This document shows positions 1-8,391 of a stretch of DNA of 64,000 bases, one piece after another. This DNA is from Leptolinea sp964397625 (GTDB lineage Bacteria > Chloroflexota > Anaerolineae > Anaerolineales > Anaerolineaceae). The stretch is taken from assembly GCA_964397625.1 (NCBI GenBank), contig CAYNJT010000003.1:33872-97871 (forward strand), read 5' to 3'. Made by a program: the position numbers and the translations under genes. The notes under the pieces were generated by a model. That model was not told the DNA's origin and ran no database searches. It worked only from the letters and a program-made list of their open reading frames with translations. Numbering within the stretch: position 1 is the first letter of the stretch; each line of letters opens with the position of its first letter.

Positions 1-1
1 C

Positions 2-1126
2 CGCATCCAGTTCAACAATGCCATCGGTCCGTACAAAGGCGGACTGCGCTTCCATCCGTCCGTCAACCTGGGCATCATCAAATTCCTGGGTTTTGAACAG
101 ATATTCAAGAATTCACTCACCACGCTGCCCATGGGCGGCGCCAAAGGCGGCTCTGATTTTGACCCCAAAGGCAAATCAGACGGCGAAGTCATGCGTTTCT
201 GCCAGGCCTTCATGCGCGAACTATACCGCCATATCGGCCCGGATACCGACGTGCCCGCCGGTGATATTGGGGTGGGTGCCCGTGAAATTGGCTATCTGTA
301 CGGATACTACCTGAAGATCGTCAACGCCAACGAAAGCGTACTCACAGGCAAAGGCCTTGAATATGGCGGCAGCCTCATCCGCCCGGAAGCCACCGGTTAT
401 GGTTCTGTCTATTTTGCCGCCGAAATGCTGGCCACCCGCAAACACGACATCAAGAACAAAACCGCCGCCATCAGTGGATCCGGCAATGTGGCCCAGTACA
501 CTGTGGAAAAGCTCATCCAGTTGGGCGCAAAACCGGTAACCCTGTCTGATTCCAACGGTACCATCGTCGACGAGTCCGGCATCACCGCGGAGAAACTCAA
601 ATATGTCCTCGACCTTAAGAATTATCGGCGCGGACGCATCAGTGAATATGCCAGTCAATTCAAAGTGCCGTATTACGCCGACAAGAGCCCCTGGGATGTG
701 ATTAAGGAACAGAACCTCAAGGTCGATCTGGCGTTTCCGTCTTCCCATGAGAACGAGATAGACAAAGCTCAGGCGGAAGCCATGGTCAAAAACGGCTGCT
801 TCTGTGTGTCTGAAGGCGCCAACATGCCCACCAATCTGGAAGCTGTGGACGTCTTCATCGATAAGGGTGTACTCTACGGCCCGGGAAAGGCAGCCAACGC
901 AGGCGGAGTGGCGGTATCTGGTTTGGAAATGTCGCAGAATGCCATGCGTCTGTCCTGGTCGCGCGAAGAAGTGGATCAGCGCCTGCAGGGCATTATGAAG
1001 AACATTCACCAATCCTGCGTTGAAGCATCTGAAATGTATGGATATAAAGGAAATTATGTGGTCGGCGCCAATATCGCCGGATTCCTGAAAGTTGCCAAAG
1101 CCATGCTGGCGTATGGAATCGTGTAG
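2..1126 (+). CDS. gdhA: Glutamate dehydrogenase, 5' end outside window
   Basis: Interconverts glutamate with 2-oxoglutarate and ammonia in the cytoplasm; the hexameric bacterial GdhA type is usually NADP-dependent. The reading frame is open from base 2, so about the first 75 residues of a roughly 445-residue enzyme are missing. Visible signatures are GPYKGGLRFHPSVN, the substrate-binding stretch LTTLPMGGAKGGSDFDPKGK (with A where most relatives have G), the PAGDIGVGAREIG segment and a Rossmann motif SGSGNVAQY for the nucleotide. The C-terminus (NIAGFLKVAKAML) is the normal family end, so the gene is complete at its 3' side. It is followed closely by a strong hairpin, so it is probably the last gene of its transcript. 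Cofactor preference cannot be settled from the fragment. Confidence 0.96.
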   Translation, partial: RIQFNNAIGPYKGGLRFHPSVNLGIIKFLGFEQIFKNSLTTLPMGGAKGGSDFDPKGKSDGEVMRFCQAFMRELYRHIGPDTDVPAGDIGVGAREIGYLYGYYLKIVNANESVLTGKGLEYGGSLIRPEATGYGSVYFAAEMLATRKHDIKNKTAAISGSGNVAQYTVEKLIQLGAKPVTLSDSNGTIVDESGITAEKLKYVLDLKNYRRGRISEYASQFKVPYYADKSPWDVIKEQNLKVDLAFPSSHENEIDKAQAEAMVKNGCFCVSEGANMPTNLEAVDVFIDKGVLYGPGKAANAGGVAVSGLEMSQNAMRLSWSREEVDQRLQGIMKNIHQSCVEASEMYGYKGNYVVGANIAGFLKVAKAMLAYGIV

Positions 1127-1144
1127 AACGGATTTTGGTGGTCA

Positions 1145-1176
1145 GGAAGACCGGCTGACGCGTCAGCCGGTCTTCC
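1145..1176. terminator. Perfect 32-bp palindrome, gdhA terminator
   Basis: Arms GGAAGACCGGCTGACG and its exact reverse complement meet with no spacer, giving about 14 base pairs with a tight loop, followed by GTTTAAGT. It lies 18 bases after the gdhA stop and would end that transcript; the U-tract is weak. Confidence 0.75.
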
Positions 1177-1210
1177 GTTTAAGTATTAAACACTTCTTTT
1201 CTGACTGATT

Positions 1211-1258
1211 TATAATAGCTGTTCAATAAAACTTCTAAAGCCGCGGTTTATTAAGAGG
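1211..1258 (+). promoter_or_regulatory. -10 box and ribosome site of epimerase gene
   Basis: A consensus TATAAT lies at 1211-1216 with no good -35 box, and a GAGGA ribosome site precedes the ATG at 1263. The gene therefore probably has its own promoter downstream of the gdhA terminator, with a leader of about 40 bases. Confidence 0.5.
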
Positions 1259-1262
1259 ACAG

Positions 1263-2300
1263 ATGAAAATACTAATCACAGGGATCAGTGGATTCCTCTC
1301 CATCAATATGGTGCGCTACCTTTTAGACAAGGGCTACACTGATATCTCCGGCATTGACCTGGTGGATTTTGATTACCCCGAACGCGACAAGATCAAATTC
1401 CTGCAGGGTGACATTCGTGACCGGGCGGCGGTTAAATCGCTCATGCCGGGCGTGGATGTGGTTATTCACACGGCGGCCGCGTTGCCGCTTTATACCCCCG
1501 AAGAGATCTACACCACCGACGTGGTTGGCACAAAGATTTTACTGGAAGAAGCAATGGCGGCCGGTGTTAAGCGATTTATTCATATTTCTTCCACAGCCGT
1601 CTATGGCGTTCCTGACCATCACCCTCTGTTCGAAACTGATAAATTGATTGGTGTCGGCCCATACGGGCATGCCAAGATCGAAGCCGAGCAGGCCTGCCTT
1701 GACGCGCGCGCCAGGGGTTTATGCGTACCCATCATTCGCCCGAAATCCTTTGTGGGGCCTGAGCGGTTGGGTGTATTTGCCATTTTTTATGAATGGGCCA
1801 GCGAGGGGAAGAACTTCCCCAACATCGGCAACGGAAAAAATCGCTATCAGTTGTTCGACGTGGAAGACCTTTGCGAAGGCATTCACCTTTGCATGACCAA
1901 AGATGAGAAGGTTGTCAACGACACATTCAACATGGGCGCGGAAGAATTCACCACCATGGCGGAAGACTACCAGGTCGTGTTGGATGAAGCTGGTTTCGGA
2001 AAGAAAATCATCTGTTTCCCGGCGGAACCTGTGATCATCGTTCTGCGTATCCTGGATAAACTGAAGCTCTCTCCGTTGTATCCCTGGGTGTACGAAACAG
2101 CATCAAAAGACTCTTTCGTCTCCATTGATAAAGCAAAAACACAGCTCGGATGGCAGCCAAAGTACTCGAACAAGGACGCCATGGTGCGCAACTACCGTTG
2201 GTACCTGGCCAATAAAGACAAGATTGCCAATGCCACCGGCGTGTCTCATAGAGTACCGTGGAAACAGAAGGCATTAAAATTGGTAAAAATATTCTTCTAG
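1263..2300 (+). CDS. NAD-dependent epimerase/dehydratase (extended SDR)
   Basis: Extended short-chain dehydrogenase/reductase of 345 residues, the class that epimerises or dehydrates nucleotide sugars in the cytoplasm. The N-terminus shows the Rossmann motif ITGISGFLS, in which the usual third glycine is a serine, then an acidic residue after beta-2, a DIRD nucleotide-contact segment and the active-site serine (ISSTAVYG) with YGHAK as the catalytic YxxxK. The C-terminal third carries the substrate-binding part, and the tail (from about residue 320) is basic with a hydrophobic end. It stands alone between gdhA and an oppositely oriented regulator, so context does not name the sugar. Substrate is unknown. 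Confidence 0.85.
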   Translation: MKILITGISGFLSINMVRYLLDKGYTDISGIDLVDFDYPERDKIKFLQGDIRDRAAVKSLMPGVDVVIHTAAALPLYTPEEIYTTDVVGTKILLEEAMAAGVKRFIHISSTAVYGVPDHHPLFETDKLIGVGPYGHAKIEAEQACLDARARGLCVPIIRPKSFVGPERLGVFAIFYEWASEGKNFPNIGNGKNRYQLFDVEDLCEGIHLCMTKDEKVVNDTFNMGAEEFTTMAEDYQVVLDEAGFGKKIICFPAEPVIIVLRILDKLKLSPLYPWVYETASKDSFVSIDKAKTQLGWQPKYSNKDAMVRNYRWYLANKDKIANATGVSHRVPWKQKALKLVKIFF

Positions 2301-2396
2301 AATTTATAACTCCGGATATTGTGAACTGCACCCCTTTCAGTTGGTGGTAATCAACATTTGGGGTGTAGTTTATTTCCTCGGGGCTCTTTCTATATA

Positions 2397-3161
2397 TTAC
2401 TGGTTATTCTCCAGTCGATCACAATACGCGTCAATTGCCTGCTTCATGAAGAGTGACAGCCCTTTGCGCACCTTCTCATACCCGGCGGTGAAACGCGGAT
2501 CATCCACGTACATCCGCCCCAGGTCGCGCATCCGTTCAATGGATGGGTCATAGAAATACTTAAGGTGATTGTGCCAGCGGGCTACCACTGCCTGTACCTC
2601 CGGGCTATCTGGAGGCAGGCCTATCAGATCAGCCATGGCTTGCGTGTTGGCTTTTCCTTCCGCGACGATGGCTGACTGCTGTTCTTTTGTGTAATTTCGC
2701 CAGTCAATCACCCCATCAAAGGCTTGTTCGCCGTATTTCTCACGGATCTCCTTTTCATATTCGGGTTGGTTTTCTTCCGTCCAACCTTCAAAATATTCTT
2801 CAAATTTCATTGTTCGTTTACCTTCCATTTGTTCGATTGTCTTATCAATGGTGGCGATCAACGTATCCAACCGTTTTGACCTCTCCTGCAGTGAGGCGCG
2901 GTGGGCTTGTAGGGCGCGCAACACATCGAAATCCGGCCGGGTGAGCAGCTCACGGATTGTCTCCAACGGGAAACCCATTTCACGATAGAAGAGAATCTGC
3001 TGCAACCTGAGAATAGCCGGCTCACCGTATTTTCGATAACCATTCTCTTCGATGGCATCCGGCTTTAAAAGCTCGATTTCATCATAGAAATGAAGGGTAC
3101 GCGTGGTTACACCGGCCAGTTTTGCCAGTTGCTTTACCGTCAGATCAATCGTGTCTGTCAC
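2397..3161 (-). CDS. MerR-family regulator with TipAS-type ligand domain
   Basis: A 254-residue transcription factor. Residues 6-75 form a MerR winged helix (TVKQLAKLAGVTTRTLHFYDE, ENGYRKYGEPAI), residues about 80-115 the dimerising coiled coil, and residues about 120-250 a TipAS domain (EYFEGWTEENQPEYEKEI, the ARWHNHLKYFYDPS stretch), the fold that in Streptomyces TipA binds thiopeptide antibiotics and in other bacteria various amphipathic drugs. The start is GTG at 3161; no ribosome site precedes it, and the promoter -10 box ends only 6 bases upstream, so the mRNA is probably leaderless. No obvious target gene sits next to it, so it may act mainly on its own promoter or on distant genes. 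The ligand is unknown. Confidence 0.88.
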   Translation of the reverse strand: MTDTIDLTVKQLAKLAGVTTRTLHFYDEIELLKPDAIEENGYRKYGEPAILRLQQILFYREMGFPLETIRELLTRPDFDVLRALQAHRASLQERSKRLDTLIATIDKTIEQMEGKRTMKFEEYFEGWTEENQPEYEKEIREKYGEQAFDGVIDWRNYTKEQQSAIVAEGKANTQAMADLIGLPPDSPEVQAVVARWHNHLKYFYDPSIERMRDLGRMYVDDPRFTAGYEKVRKGLSLFMKQAIDAYCDRLENNQ

Positions 3162-3167
3162 GCCAAC

Positions 3168-3198
3168 AGTATAAAGTATGACGTAACGTTAATGTCAA
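3168..3198 (-). promoter_or_regulatory. MerR-type promoter with 19-bp spacer
   Basis: Read on the minus strand, TTGACA (3193-3198) and TATACT (3168-3173) are separated by 19 bases. Such an over-long spacer is the hallmark of promoters that MerR proteins activate by DNA distortion. The spacer contains the dyad TAACGTTA. The gene start at 3161 coincides with the expected transcription start, so this is an autoregulated promoter giving a leaderless message. Confidence 0.75.
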
Positions 3199-3364
3199 GA
3201 CTTTTTTGCCCCCATTCACGAAGGGGGGTAATGAGGATTCGGGTTTATCAGGAAAGCTCTCTGTCATCTTTATTTAGATATAGTTTATGGATTTTTCAGA
3301 TCTGCCTGTATATAAATGCTATTGGATTTATTAATTCGCAGGGATTGGATGAAAAGGTTGGAAA

Positions 3365-5791
3365 ATGAAAAATAAAGGTCTGGGTTTTCGCACATTACAA
3401 AGTCGGCTGGTTTTTTTCATCGGGCTCGGCTTGATAGTTGTGGGAGGGGCAATCATTGTTTTTAACGGCATTATGGCTCAAAACACAGCGATTAATTCTG
3501 CCAGAGAAAATGCTCTACAGAGCGCGCAAAAAACCGCTTATCAGGTCAAAGCAGAGTTGGAAGTTGGAATGGATGCATCACGAACAGTAGCTGATGCGTT
3601 TTCAGGAATAAAGGATAAAGATAACCCGCTGCAAATTAACCGGGATCAGGCCAATATCATGCTGCGAAAAGTCCTTGAAAACAACCCCTTGTTTCTTGGA
3701 ATTTCGACTGGCTGGGAACCCAATGCGTTTGACGGGAAAGATGCGGATTATGTCAACACAGAGGCGCACGATGCCACCGGGCGATTTATCCCTTATTGGG
3801 TGCGTGATTCAAAAGGCGCAATTTCACATGTTGCCCTGGTTGATTATGAAAAAGAAGGCGCGGGTGAATACTACCTGTGCCCGAAGCGTACAGGCAAAGA
3901 ATGTATTCTTAACCCATACCCGTATGAAATTGACGGGAAAAACGTTCTTTTAACATCGGTCATGGTGCCTGTTATGAACAATGGCACATTCCACGGGGTG
4001 GTGGGAGTGGATACAGCACTCACATCCTTGCAAACCATGGCGGAGAGCATCAACCTATATGAAGGATCAGCGGAATTTATCCTGGTTAGTAATGATGGGA
4101 CAGTGGTGGCCGCCGGAAAACACCCTGATGCCATCGGTAAGCCTCTGGTTGAATCAGGTATTTCAGGACTTGAAGATGAAGTTAAAGCCATAGAAACCGG
4201 CAACGAACACGTAGATATTTCTGGATCAACACTGGTGGCATTTACACCATTTACTATCGGGGAAAGTCCTACTCCATGGGCGGGTATTCTGGTTGTTCCC
4301 ACCGAGGTATTATTGCGTTCTGCCATGCAGGCCGTTTTCCTTTCAAGCCTGATCGGGGTTGTCCTGATTATTATCGGCCTGGTTGCCATGTGGCTCATAA
4401 TCGGGCAGGCTGTCTCCAAGCCGATTACAACATTGGTCCAGGGCGCGAGACGAATTGCGCTGGGGGATTCCGCTGTGACTGGAGTGAACCGTCAGGCGGT
4501 TGAAAAAATCCTTGTTCGTTCAGACGAAATTGGTGCGATTGGCAAGGCATTTACTGAAATCACCGGCTATCAGAAGGAGATGGCTGAGATTGCAGGAAGG
4601 ATTGCTCAGGGAGATTTAACGGCACGGGTAACCCCCAAAGATGAAAAAGACCTGCTTGGGCATGCCTTTGTCACCATGGGTGAGAGTCTGCGCGCCGCGA
4701 TTAGCGATGTTGCGGCAAGTTCTGATGCCGTTAACAATTCTTCCAAACAACTTGCGGCAACATCCCAACAGGCCGGACAGGCTACCTCACAGATCGCCAT
4801 GACCATCCAACAGGTGGCTGCGGGGACCACCCAGCAGGCAGGTTCCATCAACAAGACAGCCTCGTCGGTGGAGCAGATGACCAACGCGATCAATGGCGTA
4901 GCCAAAGGCGCTCAGGAACAGGCTTCCGATATTGCCAATGCTGTTACTCTTACGAATCAACTCTCCGATCAGATTCTCAAAGTGGCCGGTAACGCGGATG
5001 AGGTTGTGCGCGGATCAAACGATGCGGCCAATGCCGCCCGTGACGGCGCGAAAATCGTTGAAGATACATTACAGGGCATGAACAACATAAAAGCAAAGGT
5101 GGATGTTTCCGCTCAAAAGGTGCAGGAAATGGGCTCCCGTTCTGAACAAATTGGCGAAATCATCACAACGATTGAGGATATTGCTTCCCAGACCAATCTG
5201 CTTGCCCTGAACGCGGCAATTGAAGCCGCGCGGGCGGGTGACGCCGGAAAGGGATTCGCCGTGGTGGCGGATGAGGTTCGCAAACTGGCAGAGCGTTCTT
5301 CCTCAGCCACCAGAGAAATTGGTGACCTGATCACTGGAATCCAGTCCACAGTCAGCCAGGCAGTCACCGCCATGCAGGAGGGGTCGAATGAGGTTGACCT
5401 GGGTGTGATCAAAGCCGGGCAGGCGGGCGATGCCCTCACATCAATTCTTGAAGCGGCTGAGACGGTAAAAACCCAGGCCGAGCAGGCAGCTGAAGCAACA
5501 ACTCTGATGTCAAAATCAGCAAATGAACTGGTTGCCGCCGTCGATTCGGTTTCAGCTGTTGTGGAAGAAAACACGGCTGCCACCGAACAAATGTCAGCCA
5601 GTTCTATGGAAGTCTCACAGGCTATAGAAAATATCGCCTCGATCTCAGAGGAAAATTCGGCCGCGGTTGAAGAGGTATCTGCTTCCACGGAGGAAATGTC
5701 CGCCCAGGTGCAAGAAGTCTCGGCTTCGGCCAGTGAACTGGCAGACCAGGCCCAAAAATTAAAAGACATAGTCAGGCGATTTCAACTCTAA
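3365..5791 (+). CDS. Methyl-accepting chemotaxis protein, Cache sensor
   Basis: Transmembrane chemoreceptor of 808 residues. One membrane helix lies at about 15-35, followed by an extracellular double-Cache-type sensor (about 40-310, with the typical FLGISTGWEPNAFDG and GVVGVDTALTSLQ stretches), a second helix at about 320-345 (VVLIIIGLVAMWLIIG), one or two HAMP units to about 460 and a long cytoplasmic signalling coiled coil. The hairpin tip that contacts CheA/CheW (NLLALNAAIEAARAG) is at about residues 610-625. No CheR-binding pentapeptide is visible at the C-terminus. There are no che genes in the window, so it must serve a kinase array encoded elsewhere. Cache domains of this kind often bind amino acids or carboxylates; the ligand here cannot be told. 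Confidence 0.93.
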   Translation: MKNKGLGFRTLQSRLVFFIGLGLIVVGGAIIVFNGIMAQNTAINSARENALQSAQKTAYQVKAELEVGMDASRTVADAFSGIKDKDNPLQINRDQANIMLRKVLENNPLFLGISTGWEPNAFDGKDADYVNTEAHDATGRFIPYWVRDSKGAISHVALVDYEKEGAGEYYLCPKRTGKECILNPYPYEIDGKNVLLTSVMVPVMNNGTFHGVVGVDTALTSLQTMAESINLYEGSAEFILVSNDGTVVAAGKHPDAIGKPLVESGISGLEDEVKAIETGNEHVDISGSTLVAFTPFTIGESPTPWAGILVVPTEVLLRSAMQAVFLSSLIGVVLIIIGLVAMWLIIGQAVSKPITTLVQGARRIALGDSAVTGVNRQAVEKILVRSDEIGAIGKAFTEITGYQKEMAEIAGRIAQGDLTARVTPKDEKDLLGHAFVTMGESLRAAISDVAASSDAVNNSSKQLAATSQQAGQATSQIAMTIQQVAAGTTQQAGSINKTASSVEQMTNAINGVAKGAQEQASDIANAVTLTNQLSDQILKVAGNADEVVRGSNDAANAARDGAKIVEDTLQGMNNIKAKVDVSAQKVQEMGSRSEQIGEIITTIEDIASQTNLLALNAAIEAARAGDAGKGFAVVADEVRKLAERSSSATREIGDLITGIQSTVSQAVTAMQEGSNEVDLGVIKAGQAGDALTSILEAAETVKTQAEQAAEATTLMSKSANELVAAVDSVSAVVEENTAATEQMSASSMEVSQAIENIASISEENSAAVEEVSASTEEMSAQVQEVSASASELADQAQKLKDIVRRFQL

Positions 5792-5806
5792 TCACCGAAA
5801 TTTGAG

Positions 5807-5834
5807 AAACCCGCCAACCGGCGGGTTTATATTT
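5807..5834 (+). terminator. Rho-independent terminator after chemoreceptor
   Basis: A 9-bp stem AAACCCGCC/GGCGGGTTT with an AACC loop is followed by ATATTTT, 15 bases after the stop codon. Confidence 0.85.
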
Positions 5835-5846
5835 TAAATATTCAAC

Positions 5847-5898
5847 TTGACACTATAACGTAATACTGGTATTATAACAGTGTAACTGATACTGTTAC
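5847..5898 (+). promoter_or_regulatory. Promoter and nested dyads of MerR-VWA operon
   Basis: TTGACA at 5847-5852 can pair with TATTAT at 5870-5875 (17-bp spacer) or with TATAAC at 5873-5878 (20-bp spacer, the MerR-activated geometry). Three dyads overlap it: ATAC/GTAT around 5864-5873, AACAGT/ACTGTT (5876-5881, 5891-5896) and GTAAC/GTTAC (5882-5886, 5894-5898). This is a likely autoregulatory operator for the MerR protein that follows. Confidence 0.65.
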
Positions 5899-5911
5899 TG
5901 CGCGAGGGATC

Positions 5912-6499
5912 ATGAACGAAAACCAATACCAGATCAGCGAACTGGCAAGCATAACCGGACACACTATTCGAACCATCCGATACTATATGGATGCAGGTTT
6001 GCTCCCGCAGCCGGAGATTCAAGGACGGTACGCTTATTTCAATGATTCTTATCTGGCACGTTTGAAGTTAATCCAACGGTTGAAAGAGGCTTATCTGCCT
6101 TTAAAAGAGATCAAACGCGTATTGGACACGTTGAGTGACGAACAGATAAAGGAGTACGCCGGGAAAACCGATCTCAGCGAATTAGGAGTAAACACGCTCA
6201 TTCCACCGGCCAATTTGGGAGCGGTTGGATACATTGAAAATGTTTTACGAAACCAGATCAGGGAAGAAAAACCAATTCTGCGGTCCCGCCAACCGCTGCA
6301 ATCCCAAAAAACTTTCCTGAATATATCAGAAGAAAGCCGAATTTCAGAGCAATGGAAAAAGGAAGGTGTTCAATGGCGGCGAATTGAATTGCGCAAAGGA
6401 ATTGAACTGCATATTGATGAACGTACTCTAAAGACGGAAGGTGACAAGCTGCTTTCCATCATTGAGCATTTCAAACGGGTTTTGCGAAGTGAGTTATAG
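5912..6499 (+). CDS. MerR-family regulator paired with VWA gene
   Basis: A 195-residue regulator with a MerR winged helix at residues 5-75 (YQISELASITGHTIRTIRYY, IQGRYAYFND) and a helix up to about 105. The C-terminal part (about 110-195) is not a recognised drug-binding domain; it ends in a beta-rich and helical stretch (WRRIELRKGIELHIDE, then a helix). GAGGG at 5904-5908 supports the ATG. The stop is 9 bases from the VWA gene, so the two are cotranscribed and probably one functional unit. Dyads in the promoter suggest autoregulation. The signal it senses is unknown. Confidence 0.85.
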   Translation: MNENQYQISELASITGHTIRTIRYYMDAGLLPQPEIQGRYAYFNDSYLARLKLIQRLKEAYLPLKEIKRVLDTLSDEQIKEYAGKTDLSELGVNTLIPPANLGAVGYIENVLRNQIREEKPILRSRQPLQSQKTFLNISEESRISEQWKKEGVQWRRIELRKGIELHIDERTLKTEGDKLLSIIEHFKRVLRSEL

Positions 6500-6508
6500 G
6501 AGGGATGA

Positions 6509-7744
6509 GTGAAAAAAGGATTTGAGTTTGAAATTGGAACTGATAAAACCGTGGTCGTGAAAGGGGGATCGACACAACGAATCATTGAACTCTTCATTAA
6601 GGCACCGGAAAAAAAGACGAAGGAAAGAAAAGTCGCGTTAAACCTGGCGCTGGTAGTGGATCGCAGCGGTTCCATGAGCGGCATTAAATTAGAGTTTGCC
6701 CGTCAGGCAGCCCTGCATGTGGTGGATATTCTTGCTGAAACAGACCGTGTTTCACTGGTGACGTTTGATGATCATGTGAACCGCGTATTCCCACCAGTAA
6801 GGTTGACAGCGAAAAACCGGGCTGATCTGCGGGCGGCAATTCGTCAAATCCAATCCGGAGGATCAACAAACCTCTCAGGCGGCTGGTTGACTGGCTGTCA
6901 GGCGATTGCTGAAACCCAGGTGGAAAATGGTTTAAATCGCGCGCTGCTTTTGACAGATGGCTGTGCCAATGTCGGCATTGTTGACCCGACAGAATTGGGA
7001 TACCATGCCGCCCAGTTAAACGAGAGGGGGATTTCCACCACAACCATAGGTGTGGGTCTTGATTTTGATCATTTTCTGCTTGAAAAGATGTCGGAAATGG
7101 GCGGCGGTAATTATTACTTCATTGAAGATCCGCGGTCAATACCAACTATTTTTACCCAAGAGTTGCACGAGCTTGTTCAGGTCACGGCGCGAGCCGTGGA
7201 GATTATTTTGAAGAATCCGGCCGGGGGAAACGTTGAAGTATTTGGCGGCTGGCAATCACGCAATGACGCCGGTGATACGCACATCCTCCTTGGAGATTTA
7301 GCTTCGGGCCAGGAAAAACGCCTCTATCTCCGTTATACCGTCTCCCCGCGTCAATCTGATCAATCCATCCCATTGCCTTTCATGGCGTTTGCCCATGATG
7401 AAAACGATCAAATGATGGAAAGCTCAACACTTCTGGAGTTCACCTGCGTGAGCTCCGATGAAGAAGCGCGGGCTAAAGTCGATGAAGACTTGATGCGCCG
7501 TTTCGCCATCGTTGATAACGCCGATGCCGCCCGCGAAGCCCTTATTCTGGAACAACAGGGTGAACGAAAGCGTGCCAGAGATTTACTACACCGGCGAACA
7601 AGGATGAATGCTCCCAGCCTCAATGAATCTGATATCTCTTATTATGAGGCGCTATCCAATCGACTGGAACACGGACTGGATGAATCGGATCGTAAAACCA
7701 GTCACTTTAATGAGAACCTGCGCCGAAAGATCCGTGAACGATAG
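6509..7744 (+). CDS. VWA-domain protein with intact MIDAS
   Basis: A cytoplasmic protein of 411 residues with no signal peptide or membrane helix. The von Willebrand factor A domain (about 42-215) holds a complete metal-ion-dependent adhesion site: DRSGSMSG beginning at D51, the Thr of GGSTNLSGG, and the Asp of LLTDGCANVG. A beta-sandwich-like region follows (about 220-320), then a helical tail rich in charged residues (about 325-411). The start is GTG at 6509 with a strong GGAGGG ribosome site overlapping the end of the merR gene; the ATG at 6505 is in another frame and stops at once. The family is often annotated as a Ca-activated chloride channel homologue, which is a misnomer. Coupling to a MerR regulator suggests a stress- or ligand-induced scaffold; function unknown. 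Confidence 0.85.
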   Translation: MKKGFEFEIGTDKTVVVKGGSTQRIIELFIKAPEKKTKERKVALNLALVVDRSGSMSGIKLEFARQAALHVVDILAETDRVSLVTFDDHVNRVFPPVRLTAKNRADLRAAIRQIQSGGSTNLSGGWLTGCQAIAETQVENGLNRALLLTDGCANVGIVDPTELGYHAAQLNERGISTTTIGVGLDFDHFLLEKMSEMGGGNYYFIEDPRSIPTIFTQELHELVQVTARAVEIILKNPAGGNVEVFGGWQSRNDAGDTHILLGDLASGQEKRLYLRYTVSPRQSDQSIPLPFMAFAHDENDQMMESSTLLEFTCVSSDEEARAKVDEDLMRRFAIVDNADAAREALILEQQGERKRARDLLHRRTRMNAPSLNESDISYYEALSNRLEHGLDESDRKTSHFNENLRRKIRER

Positions 7745-7780
7745 TAATAATCCTCGCTCCGACAGGGGGTAGTGATACAA

Positions 7781-7809
7781 GAAGGACCAACCGATCTGGC
7801 TGGTCCTTC
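7781..7809. terminator. Bidirectional hairpin between convergent operons
   Basis: Arms GAAGGACCA and TGGTCCTTC form a 9-bp stem between the VWA gene and the oppositely oriented DsrE2-like gene; it can serve both transcripts. Confidence 0.7.
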
Positions 7810-7854
7810 ATTACATTTATTGCCCATAGATATTACCGGTATTGTGCCGGTAAT

Positions 7855-8355
7855 TTAGATAAAGATGATCTGGGCGCCTTCGGTCATATCCATGAAATCG
7901 CCGGCAGTGACAATATCTTTCACCCCGTCGATAAAATCTTCTTTCTTAAGGCCGAACATGTCAACAGACATCTTGCAGGCATACAGGTTGGCGCCGCCAT
8001 CCACCAGCATTTCCAGATATTCCCGCACGGGCGGAACACCCAGATCTTTCATTTTCTTGTTCATCAGCGCGGTCGCAAAGGGGGTCATGCCAGGGAATGC
8101 GCCCAGGAACTGGGGAATTCCGATATAACCGGGGATGCCCATCATGTTCATTTTCATGCTGGCATTGGCTACCGGGGGTATTTCCAGGTGATCGATGCGG
8201 TGCTTGTTGATCATATCCATTCCCCAGAAGGTGAAGAATATGGTCACATCAATCCCATTGCCCAATGCAGCCCAGCCCATTACCAGCGCCGGGTACGCCA
8301 TATCCAGGTTGCCTTTGGAACAAATAAAAGCGATCTTGCGAGGTTCATCAGCCAT
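7855..8355 (-). CDS. DsrE/DsrF/DrsH-like (DsrE2) sulfur-trafficking protein
   Basis: A 166-residue protein of the DsrE superfamily, small alpha/beta proteins that carry persulfide sulfur between donors and acceptors. The N-terminal strand KIAFICSKG with Cys12, the long hydrophobic helix (DMAYPALVMGWAALGNG) and the conserved C-terminal NLYACKMSVDMFG with Cys127 are typical of the DsrE2 subgroup; Cys127 is the expected persulfide carrier. The middle (residues 60-95) is rich in Met, Gly and Pro and could touch the membrane. It is the last gene of a four-gene minus-strand operon, 36 bases after the TusE/DsrC-like gene, with AAGGAGAG as ribosome site. Position next to an SQR-like enzyme argues for a role in moving sulfane sulfur produced by sulfide oxidation. 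That role is inference. Confidence 0.88.
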   Translation of the reverse strand: MADEPRKIAFICSKGNLDMAYPALVMGWAALGNGIDVTIFFTFWGMDMINKHRIDHLEIPPVANASMKMNMMGIPGYIGIPQFLGAFPGMTPFATALMNKKMKDLGVPPVREYLEMLVDGGANLYACKMSVDMFGLKKEDFIDGVKDIVTAGDFMDMTEGAQIIFI

Positions 8356-8391
8356 TAAATCTCTCCTTGTTTAGATAAACGGATAACCCGA

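Noticed and set aside
221..1012. Long minus-strand open frame inside gdhA
   Set aside because: Antisense shadow; the plus strand is unmistakable glutamate dehydrogenase.
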